This document shows positions 35,347 to 42,995 of a stretch of 64,000 nt of DNA, piece by piece (position 1 is the stretch's first letter; each line of letters opens with the position of its first letter). Both the position numbers and the translations under genes were made by a program. The notes under the pieces were generated by a model. The model saw only the letters and a program-made list of their open reading frames with translations, had not been told where the DNA came from and searched no databases. Origin of the DNA: CALAYL01 sp964398475 (lineage in GTDB: Bacteria; Bacteroidota; Bacteroidia; Chitinophagales; LD1); contig CAYNMP010000003.1 in assembly GCA_964398475.1 (NCBI GenBank), positions 1 through 64,000 of the forward strand. Reading direction: 5' to 3'.

Positions 35347-35363
35347 AATATATGAAATATATT
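35347..35363. promoter_or_regulatory. A/T inverted repeat in the divergent gap between oxygenase 6 and UbiA genes
   Basis: AATATAT (35347-35353) and ATATATT (35357-35363) form a 7-bp palindrome with a 3-nt centre. Just beside it at 35333 is AATTTAGTTTAC, which shares ATTTAGT with the inverted repeat at 26375. In an AT-rich gap this may be chance. Confidence 0.2.
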
Positions 35364-35397
35364 ACGGTCTAAAGCTAACAATTAGTCTATAAAATAC

Positions 35398-36393
35398 GTG
35401 AAATCCTTCCTGAGAAAAATCAGAATTAGCGACCCTTGGAACTATAAAATTCCATTTCTAATTGCTATTCCATACTTATATGCTTTCCATAGTTCTTTTT
35501 ATTATTCTTTTGGTGCACAAAATTTCATTTTTAAAGTCTTCTTATCTTATATAACAATCATTGGTATAGCAGGATTTGCCTACACGTTAAACGACTTTAC
35601 CGATAGAAAAAAGGACGAAGCGGCCAGAAAAGAAAACCTACATATCCATAAGCCCATTTGGTTTTCGATGGGTATACTATTGCTATTTCTGAGTATTGCC
35701 TTAGCGCCTTGGTATTACTTCCCAAAAACAGTTTATACATTATCGCTACTCAGCATTGAACTATTGCTTTTTGTGCTGTATTCCGTTTCTCCATTTCGCT
35801 TCAAAGAAAGAGGCTTTCTAGGCGTGATTACTGATTCCCTTTATGCGCATGCCATTCCGGCTCTGTTGGCACTAACTGCTTTCGATCAAAATGGAGAACT
35901 GCCCTTCAACACGATTAGGGGATTATCGATAACTCTTCTTCTTTGGCAATTTTTTCTAGGTATAAGAAACATCCTCTTTCATCAAATTGCAGACTCTAAG
36001 AACGATATCAAAAGCGGAATTAAAACATTTGTAACAAGCACTTCAATTCCTAAAACAGAACTATTGCTGAAGAAACTTTTCATACCGCTTGAGGTGATTA
36101 GTTTTTCCCTTTTTTGCCTTATCCTATCATTAACCTATTTTTTAATGTCGCTCACTCTTTTAGCCATCTATATACTATATCTTTTCTACCAAAGAAAGGG
36201 GTACCACTCTAGCACTCATCCGGTATACCGCAAGTTCTGTTACTTTTTTCTAGACGATTTCTACATCGAATGGCTGCCGATTTTTTTTCTCTTGTGGTTA
36301 TTAACCATTGACATACGCTATATTGTGCCGCTAGTGCTCCACGTATTACTTTTCAGAAATTGCTTCAAACGTTTATTAAAACTAAACTTTTGA
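35398..36393 (+). CDS. UbiA-superfamily membrane prenyltransferase
   Basis: The 331-aa protein has about eight membrane helices and both Asp-rich motifs of the UbiA family: L-N-D-F-T-D-R-K-K-D near residue 64 and H-Q-I-A-D-S-K-N-D near 197. These bind Mg-prenyl diphosphate. Members of this family attach a prenyl chain to aromatic or sugar acceptors; one branch makes decaprenyl-phosphoryl-ribose for arabinan. The start is GTG at 35398. It is first in a tight plus-strand operon with GT4, AsnB-like and SGNH-like genes, so an acceptor in glycan or glycolipid synthesis is more likely than a quinone. Confidence 0.8.
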   Translation: MKSFLRKIRISDPWNYKIPFLIAIPYLYAFHSSFYYSFGAQNFIFKVFLSYITIIGIAGFAYTLNDFTDRKKDEAARKENLHIHKPIWFSMGILLLFLSIALAPWYYFPKTVYTLSLLSIELLLFVLYSVSPFRFKERGFLGVITDSLYAHAIPALLALTAFDQNGELPFNTIRGLSITLLLWQFFLGIRNILFHQIADSKNDIKSGIKTFVTSTSIPKTELLLKKLFIPLEVISFSLFCLILSLTYFLMSLTLLAIYILYLFYQRKGYHSSTHPVYRKFCYFFLDDFYIEWLPIFFLLWLLTIDIRYIVPLVLHVLLFRNCFKRLLKLNF

Positions 36394-36400
36394 TATTCGA

Positions 36401-37531
36401 ATGCACACAAACAAAGACCATATTGCCGTTATATCGCTGAATGCCAATAAGTATTCAGAAACCTTCATCCACAATCAAATCAAGTATTTACCTGCGCATG
36501 TGCATTGCCTATACGATGGAGTACTACCTAAATATGGACCAAATGAAACTTGCTTTGTAGAAAACGAAAACACGCTTAAAACAATTTTACTTCGTCAGTG
36601 TAAAGGCAGATCAAAAACAGAGCAACATCAACATAATATTGAACAGTATCTTATCAAGAACAAGATCAAAGCAGTTGTTGCAAACTATGCGATTACCGCT
36701 TTCCCAATTATGGATATTTGTGAACGCAATAACATTCCACTCATTGTTCACTTTCACGGTTGGACCGCATATCGAAAAAGTCTTCTTGTAAAACATAAAG
36801 AAGACTACATGCGCATGTTCACCATTGCCTCAGCGGTGATTGCTGTCTCCAATGACATGTATGAGCAACTTCAAAAGTTGGGTTGTCCGAAGGAAAAGTT
36901 ATCGCTTATCTATTATGGATTTGATAGCGATTTGTTTGCTTATAGCGATCACTCTGAAAACAATTCAAACTTTCTATCGGTTGGAAGATTTTGCGACACT
37001 AAAAATCCACATCTTACCATCTTAGCTTTTCATCAAGTATTACAATCATTACCTGCTGCGAAACTTAATATGATTGGGGGCGATGAAACCTTATTGAATA
37101 GCTGCATGCAATTGGTGAAGAGTTTAAACATTGAACAACACGTTAACTTTCTTGGCATAAAAACACCCGAAGAAGTTGCAACAGAAATGCATAAAGCCAT
37201 CGCCTTTGTTCAACATTCAGCCACTACAATGGAAGGCGAAAAAGAAGGCACCCCTGTATCTATCATAGAAGCTATGGCCTCTGGTCTGCCCGTTGTTGCA
37301 ACACGTCATGCCGGCATCCCTGATGTTATTTTAGAAAATGAATCAGGGTTATTGTGCAGTGAATTTGATATTAACGAAATGGCACGTCTGATGTTGAATG
37401 TCGCTACGGATAAAGCCCTCAACCAACGCATAGGAAAAAATGCAAGCGGTAGAGTGCATACCCATTTCACAATGCAACAATATATCGACAAACTTTGGGC
37501 TGTGATTAACGATAAGATTCAAAAGCAATAA
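36401..37531 (+). CDS. GT4-family glycosyltransferase
   Basis: The 376-aa GT-B enzyme has an N-terminal acceptor domain with H-F-H-G-W near residue 107 and a C-terminal donor domain. The latter shows S-V-G-R-F-C-D-T-K-N-P and the E-x7-E nucleotide-sugar motif E-G-T-P-V-S-I-I-E-A-M-A-S-G-L-P. It resembles colanic-acid-type (WcaL/WcaC-like) mannosyl- or galactosyltransferases. It lies 7 bp after the UbiA gene and 2 bp before the amidotransferase gene. It is the only glycosyltransferase I see in the locus. Confidence 0.88.
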   Translation: MHTNKDHIAVISLNANKYSETFIHNQIKYLPAHVHCLYDGVLPKYGPNETCFVENENTLKTILLRQCKGRSKTEQHQHNIEQYLIKNKIKAVVANYAITAFPIMDICERNNIPLIVHFHGWTAYRKSLLVKHKEDYMRMFTIASAVIAVSNDMYEQLQKLGCPKEKLSLIYYGFDSDLFAYSDHSENNSNFLSVGRFCDTKNPHLTILAFHQVLQSLPAAKLNMIGGDETLLNSCMQLVKSLNIEQHVNFLGIKTPEEVATEMHKAIAFVQHSATTMEGEKEGTPVSIIEAMASGLPVVATRHAGIPDVILENESGLLCSEFDINEMARLMLNVATDKALNQRIGKNASGRVHTHFTMQQYIDKLWAVINDKIQKQ

Positions 37532-37533
37532 TC

Positions 37534-39429
37534 ATGTGCGGCATTTTAGGAACAATACCGGCAACACCACAAGGCTACTTTAGCGAAGCATTGTCGTTAT
37601 TGAAACACAGAGGTCCGGACGGAAGTTATACTTGGCACAATCAAGCACAAAGCATTTCTTTAGGTCATAATCGGTTAACCATTATCGATAAAACGGAGTC
37701 AGGTATTCAGCCCATGCACCGTGAACATTTACATATAGTATACAACGGTGAAATTTTCAACTTTGTTGAATTGCGTGAAGAACTGATGGCCCTTGGATTT
37801 CGGTTCACATCAACATCCGACACAGAAGTTATCCTTAACGCTTACAAAGCATGGAAGGAAAAATGCTTTACCCGTTTCAACGGCATGTGGGCTTTAGCGA
37901 TATGGAATGATATGGACAATACGTTATTGCTATCCCGAGATCGATACGGTGAAAAGCCTTTGTATTATATAAACCTCAATAACGGCTTTGCCTTTGCATC
38001 GGAAATGAAAGCACTTATTCCCTTTTTGGAAAAAGTTGAAGTTCACGCTAACTTCAAAAGCTTTTGCAACAATCCATTTGCCTACGAAGCCACCGAAGAT
38101 TGTCTCGTTAAAGACATCAAACGATTCCCTGCATCACATTGGGGAACCTATAAAAATGGGGAATTAGTATTACATCAATACTGGAATACGAAAGAACATT
38201 TGCAACATATTTCATCCAATTACAAAAAACAAACTGATGAATTTCGTTCTCTATTTTTAGATGCTGTAAAAATTAGAATGCGCTCTGATGTTCCAATTGG
38301 AACAGCATTGAGTGGAGGCATTGATTCCTCGTGTGTAGCAGTAGCCATGCATGCCATTGCAGGAAAAGTAGAATCTCACTTTAATCACAATTGGCAAAAT
38401 GTGTTCTCTGCTGTTTATCCAAATTCCGATGTAGACGAAACGGAATACATCAAAAGTGTTACTGCTCAATTAAACATAAATGCATTTGAAGTAGAGATTG
38501 ATGCCACAAAAGCATTAGCACAATTCGAAGAAGACTATTATACGTTTGAAGAATTATATATCACTTCACCTTTCCCAATGCTACAAACGTATGCAGCGAT
38601 GCGCGAACATGGTGTAGTGGTAACCTTAGACGGACATGGTGCCGATGAATTATTTTGCGGCTACGATACATTTATGTTGGCGGCTTTGAAAGATTGCGGA
38701 TTAAATCCTTTCACTATAAAGTCGATCCTAAATACATATAATGCATTAGGTGGAAACAAATCGCAATTTCAGAAAAAACAAAAAACATTCAGCGAGTATA
38801 CAAAGTGGAATACAGGCAGCGAAAATATAAGCGCATTGTTACCTATTGCAAGGGAGGAAATCCGAAAAGCTTTTGCTGCTCCGAAAATCCAGAAAGAAAA
38901 AATGGATACGTTAACTGAAAATCTGTATAAACTATTCCATACAGATAATCTTCCAACACTACTTCGTAATTACGATCATTATTCAATGGCGAATGGAGTA
39001 GAAGTCCGCTCACCTTTTTTAGACCACCGATTGGTGAGTTACACTTTTTCTTTGCCTTGGCAATCGAAGCTGAGCAAAGGGTTGACCAAAACTATTTTAC
39101 GCGATGCCATGCAGCCCTACATACCGAAAGCCATTTATAATCGAAGATCAAAAATGGGATTCCAAACGCCTATTGTAGATTGGCTAAAAGGTCCTTGGAA
39201 GCATTATTTTCTTGAATTAATACACAGCGACCGATTTAATCAATCCACTTTCATAGAAGCGAATACAGTTAGACAAAACATTGAAAACTGCATCAACAAC
39301 AAAGACGTAAGTTACAGAGATGGGGAATTGGCCTATACATCCATCGCCCCATTTTTATGGGAACTTTTTGTTCTTGAAAAATTCAAGCAAATTCACATCC
39401 AATTCAAAAACACTAAAACAGAATTTTGA
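37534..39429 (+). CDS. Asparagine-synthase-type glutamine amidotransferase
   Basis: The 631-aa protein starts M-C-G-I-L-G, so Cys2 is the class II glutaminase nucleophile. R-H-R-G-P-D-type and N-G-E-I-F-N motifs follow. The C-terminal synthetase domain has the PP-loop A-L-S-G-G-I-D-S-S near residue 259 and S-P-F-L-D-H-R-L. It resembles AsnB, but members in polysaccharide loci (WbpS-like) amidate uronic acids instead. Its place between GT4 and SGNH genes favours sugar or glycan amidation. True asparagine synthesis cannot be ruled out. Confidence 0.85.
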   Translation: MCGILGTIPATPQGYFSEALSLLKHRGPDGSYTWHNQAQSISLGHNRLTIIDKTESGIQPMHREHLHIVYNGEIFNFVELREELMALGFRFTSTSDTEVILNAYKAWKEKCFTRFNGMWALAIWNDMDNTLLLSRDRYGEKPLYYINLNNGFAFASEMKALIPFLEKVEVHANFKSFCNNPFAYEATEDCLVKDIKRFPASHWGTYKNGELVLHQYWNTKEHLQHISSNYKKQTDEFRSLFLDAVKIRMRSDVPIGTALSGGIDSSCVAVAMHAIAGKVESHFNHNWQNVFSAVYPNSDVDETEYIKSVTAQLNINAFEVEIDATKALAQFEEDYYTFEELYITSPFPMLQTYAAMREHGVVVTLDGHGADELFCGYDTFMLAALKDCGLNPFTIKSILNTYNALGGNKSQFQKKQKTFSEYTKWNTGSENISALLPIAREEIRKAFAAPKIQKEKMDTLTENLYKLFHTDNLPTLLRNYDHYSMANGVEVRSPFLDHRLVSYTFSLPWQSKLSKGLTKTILRDAMQPYIPKAIYNRRSKMGFQTPIVDWLKGPWKHYFLELIHSDRFNQSTFIEANTVRQNIENCINNKDVSYRDGELAYTSIAPFLWELFVLEKFKQIHIQFKNTKTEF

Positions 39430-40661
39430 AAAAGCACAAGGCTGAAATATTTCTTTTCGTTATTGTAGGAAGCCTTTCCTTATTAGCTTGCGAGTGGGTA
39501 TTAAGAAAATTCAAACATATTACTCCTGGCTTTCACACCTACTCGCAATGGTTTACTCCGGTTGATACCATTGTTTTTCATCGTGGTTTTATTGCCGATA
39601 GTACGGGAATTTTCAAAGTAGAAGATAATGCTAGATCATTTTACCAAGAACATCTGAAAACCAAAGCATTCGAGCCCTTCACATTGCAAGATGTAAATCT
39701 AGAAGTGTATGGTATGGAGTATCAGTTTAAAGGACTCGATACCCAACCAACCATTTTAGGCAAACTATATGCAGCGTTATTAAAGAAAAAACAATTAGAC
39801 GATGTAGACTCTGCTATAATAGATTATTGCAAATGCCCCATCAACACTGATGGTTTTAAAAGTATTGCATTCAAATCATATAATACTAAACGAAAAAAGA
39901 TTCTGCTTATTGGCGATTCGTTCACGTGGGGACATAATGCAGAGCCTATCACCAACTGCTTTGCCGACTACTTACTCGCACAAGGTTATATCGTTTTTAA
40001 CACAGGCATTAGCGGCTCTGACCCTGCACAATACAAAGCCATTGCGGAGAAATACATTCCGTTATTGCAACCTGATGTTGTAGTAGTAAACTTCTTTATG
40101 GGCAACGATATTTTCTATTTTGAACGAAAACCCAAACCTTTTATTCCTATTTTCTATTCATCGAATTCAACAAATTTAATTGCTTGTCCGCGTGGCGTGT
40201 ACTTCAACAATATGGATAGTTGCTATGCTTATTCGTATCGCGGACTTACAATTCCGCAAATCGATTTATTTTCTCGCCTTTGCGCTAAAACAGCCACGGG
40301 CACAGCCATTTGGATGGTGGCGAATCGATTGGGATTATATAATCTCAATCATGCTTGTGACAAAAACATTCATGATCAAGAAGAAAAACTACTTGAAAAA
40401 AAACCGGCTAATAACCGCCAAGTTGCAGCTATTGACTCCCTTTCGCAAAAATACAATGCACAGTTTTTGTTACTTGCCATTCCCGATTTAAGAAATGGAA
40501 AACTGTATCGAGCGAAAGACGAAAAATATCTTTTTGAAAACATGAAATATTACGACCCGCCTGTTTCTGAACAAGACTATGTAGCCGGCAATGGGCATTA
40601 CAGTAACATCGGGCAAATCAAACACGGGAAATTTATTGAACAATTAATTCAACAGCAATAA
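39426..40661 (+). CDS. Membrane-anchored SGNH/GDSL-like protein
   Basis: The 411-aa protein has an N-terminal membrane segment (residues 8-25) and an SGNH-like domain: block I L-L-I-G-D-S-F-T-W-G with the Ser nucleophile near 160, block III F-F-M-G-N-D, and a last block G-N-G-H-Y-S-N-I-G. In that block Asn (codon AAT) stands where D-x-H is usual, so the acid of the triad may be missing. Such proteins add or remove acyl groups on glycans. The start is TTG at 39426, overlapping the previous stop by 4 bp. It is convergent with the WcaJ-type gene, one base apart. Confidence 0.75.
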   Translation: MKKHKAEIFLFVIVGSLSLLACEWVLRKFKHITPGFHTYSQWFTPVDTIVFHRGFIADSTGIFKVEDNARSFYQEHLKTKAFEPFTLQDVNLEVYGMEYQFKGLDTQPTILGKLYAALLKKKQLDDVDSAIIDYCKCPINTDGFKSIAFKSYNTKRKKILLIGDSFTWGHNAEPITNCFADYLLAQGYIVFNTGISGSDPAQYKAIAEKYIPLLQPDVVVVNFFMGNDIFYFERKPKPFIPIFYSSNSTNLIACPRGVYFNNMDSCYAYSYRGLTIPQIDLFSRLCAKTATGTAIWMVANRLGLYNLNHACDKNIHDQEEKLLEKKPANNRQVAAIDSLSQKYNAQFLLLAIPDLRNGKLYRAKDEKYLFENMKYYDPPVSEQDYVAGNGHYSNIGQIKHGKFIEQLIQQQ

Positions 40662-40662
40662 A

Positions 40663-42063
40663 CTATTTTCCCTTTCCGTACACCACAGTTTTTACGGTGT
40701 AAATCAAAATTTTGAGATCCATAACGATGCTCATATTTTCGATATAAATCAAATCATACTTCAAACGTTTCACCATTTCTTCAACGGTAGAAGCATAGCC
40801 ATACTTTACCATTCCCAACGAGGTAATTCCGGGCTTTACTTTAAATACATGTGTGTATTGTGGTACTACTTTCTCGATTTGCTCTGCAAAATATTTTCGC
40901 TCGGCTCTTGGCCCAACAATCGACATATCTCCCTTAATGACATTAATAAATTGCGGTAATTCATCTACACGGAATTTACGCATCCACAGCCCAACTTTTG
41001 TAATACGAGGATCGGCATTGCTGGTTAGCTTAGGACCCTGCGCCTCTGCATCATTGCGCATTGAGCGAAACTTCATAATAAAGAAAGGCTTCCCGTATTG
41101 TCCAAGTCGTTCCTGTAAATAAAACACTCCACCTTCAGAATCTAATTTAATCAATACCATAACCACCACCCACACCGGGAAGGTAATTAGCATAGCTAAC
41201 ACTGAAGCAATCACATCAAACCAGCGTTTACCAATTCGTTCCCACTCATCAATTAATACCGGAGGAATTTCAATAAATGCTTCTCCAACTACATGATTCA
41301 TCTTCACAGTACGTGAAAGAATATCATACATGTCGGGTATAATTTTAATGAACACATTTCGATCGCCAACACTATGCATCAAATTCGTGAGCTCGGCATG
41401 TTGTTCTGTATTCACCGCTAAAATCACCTCTTCAATGCGCGCATTCACAATAAAAGAATCAATTGCTGAAAGGGAAACAGATGGTACACCGTTGATGACG
41501 TCTCCATTATCCGTAAATGAAAGTCCTTTCAACACCAAGCCAAAGCGTTTATCGATGGCAAGAGATTTCATTACTTCTTCTACCTTCGCTTGTGTTCCAA
41601 CGATTAAAGTATTAAACCCAATCCTACCTGAACGGATAAGAAATTTAGTGTAATTCAAATAAGAAAAACGCAAACTGATAGAGAACAATAATTGCGCAAA
41701 AAACAAAGCTAAAAAGGTGAGGTAGTAATCTTTATATTCTTTCACCAAATCATCCAATAAAAATGCAAAAAAGATAATAACACAGCCTACTAAGGTAACC
41801 ACCAATGTCTTCAGGAACTCCTGCAATCGTGACTTACGGAAAACATCTACATACGTGCCGGTGAAGTAATGCAACAATACCCAGATTTGCGGAATTACAA
41901 TTAAACCGATATAAAAGTTGGTATCTCGAAATGGTGTTTCAATATCCGCTTTAAAATGTTCGATATAGAATTTTCGGAAATAATAGAGCGTCATCCATGC
42001 TAATAAAGCAGCTAGGATATCGAGTACAAGATAAAAAAAGATAAACCTCTTTCTTCGATGCAT
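40663..42063 (-). CDS. Polyprenyl-phosphate sugar phosphotransferase (WcaJ-type)
   Basis: The 466-aa protein has four N-terminal membrane helices (to about residue 130), a CoA-binding-like middle domain, another membrane segment near 280, and the catalytic bacterial sugar transferase domain: K-F-R-S-M-R, then R-K-F-R-V-D-E-L-P-Q-F-I-N-V and D-M-S-I-V-G-P-R. It puts the first sugar phosphate, usually glucose-1-P, on undecaprenyl phosphate and so starts an exopolysaccharide repeat. It is convergent with the UbiA-GT4-AsnB operon and closes the glycan locus. Confidence 0.92.
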   Translation of the reverse strand: MHRRKRFIFFYLVLDILAALLAWMTLYYFRKFYIEHFKADIETPFRDTNFYIGLIVIPQIWVLLHYFTGTYVDVFRKSRLQEFLKTLVVTLVGCVIIFFAFLLDDLVKEYKDYYLTFLALFFAQLLFSISLRFSYLNYTKFLIRSGRIGFNTLIVGTQAKVEEVMKSLAIDKRFGLVLKGLSFTDNGDVINGVPSVSLSAIDSFIVNARIEEVILAVNTEQHAELTNLMHSVGDRNVFIKIIPDMYDILSRTVKMNHVVGEAFIEIPPVLIDEWERIGKRWFDVIASVLAMLITFPVWVVVMVLIKLDSEGGVFYLQERLGQYGKPFFIMKFRSMRNDAEAQGPKLTSNADPRITKVGLWMRKFRVDELPQFINVIKGDMSIVGPRAERKYFAEQIEKVVPQYTHVFKVKPGITSLGMVKYGYASTVEEMVKRLKYDLIYIENMSIVMDLKILIYTVKTVVYGKGK

Positions 42064-42066
42064 GAA

Positions 42067-42906
42067 TTAAAACTGAACCACTTTAATATTATCCAATAAA
42101 ACCGTTACAGTACTTCCATCAGCCACTTTCGATACTTTAAAATACAATCGATATGAATCTCCTGCTGTTGCCCCAACTTCATTACCAAAATTCAGATACG
42201 TTTTATTCCAGGTGCTTTTCGGATTAAATGTAATCTTATATAAATCGGAAACTGATCCATTCTTGTAAGACAACATTCCACATTCAAAATAGCCATCGCA
42301 TTTATAATTCAGCTCCACATAAACATTCTGCCCGGCACCGGTTATTGGAAAACTGGCGGTGTGATATGCAAAAGCTGCAGTATCATTGGGGCCCAAATAA
42401 ATCTTTGCACTTCGTGTACCTTCAAATACATTAGAGTCGGTTCGATCTGTATTCAGTGTTAAGCCGGAAAAGCTATTGGTAGCATCAAAATCTTCAATTA
42501 ATGCAAACTTAGCAGCCGGCATATACTGAAAAACTGGAACATGTCGATAGGTATTTCCAGATTGCGCATTACTGATGCTAAACGTGTCTACTGCATAGAA
42601 AGGATATTCAACTCGAGTGTTAGCAATACCGTTATCCTTTATTCCTGCACCCAATTCAACACGTATATCGCCACTTTGCAATACAGGAATTTTGGCCGGA
42701 ATTTGAAATGTTCCAATACTTTTTCCATTAACGCTTACCCATACATCGGTAATTTTATGCGATGCAGTACCTTTGCCAAATGCAGATGCAAAACCTACTG
42801 AGTCAATGACTAAATAAACAGGAATTCCCCCGTTAGGCATTTTGTTGCAACTCCAAAATGAAGTAACCACAATCAAGAGGGATAGTAAAAAAGCTATTCT
42901 TTTCAT
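42067..42906 (-). CDS. Lipoprotein with beta-sandwich (carbohydrate-binding-like) C-terminus
   Basis: The 279-aa protein has a lipobox F-W-S-C (Cys20). The N-terminal half has repeated short strands (V-W-V-S-V-N-G-K, G-T-F-Q-I-P). The second half, from about residue 137, looks like a jelly-roll domain: E-D-F-D, G-T-R-S-A-K-I-Y-L, V-Y-V-E-L-N-Y-K, and the closing V-T-V-L-L-D-N-I-K-V. Such domains often bind carbohydrate. No exact family is recognised. It lies 3 bp upstream of the WcaJ-type gene on the same strand, so it may act with the exported glycan at the cell surface. Confidence 0.65.
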   Translation of the reverse strand: MKRIAFLLSLLIVVTSFWSCNKMPNGGIPVYLVIDSVGFASAFGKGTASHKITDVWVSVNGKSIGTFQIPAKIPVLQSGDIRVELGAGIKDNGIANTRVEYPFYAVDTFSISNAQSGNTYRHVPVFQYMPAAKFALIEDFDATNSFSGLTLNTDRTDSNVFEGTRSAKIYLGPNDTAAFAYHTASFPITGAGQNVYVELNYKCDGYFECGMLSYKNGSVSDLYKITFNPKSTWNKTYLNFGNEVGATAGDSYRLYFKVSKVADGSTVTVLLDNIKVVQF

Positions 42907-42928
42907 TACACAATATAAAGTGGAAAAG

Positions 42929-42961
42929 TAACGATAAAATGGAAAGAATATTATATCGTTA
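42929..42961. promoter_or_regulatory. 8-bp inverted repeat upstream of the lipoprotein gene
   Basis: TAACGATA (42929-42936) and TATCGTTA (42954-42961) are exact reverse complements with a 17-nt spacer, in the 89-bp gap between the DUF1501 stop and the lipoprotein start. It may be an operator or a weak terminator for DUF1501. The lack of a U-run favours the former. Confidence 0.3.
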
Positions 42962-42995
42962 TGCGCAGTAGTGTAAAAAAGACTTTTTCATGACA

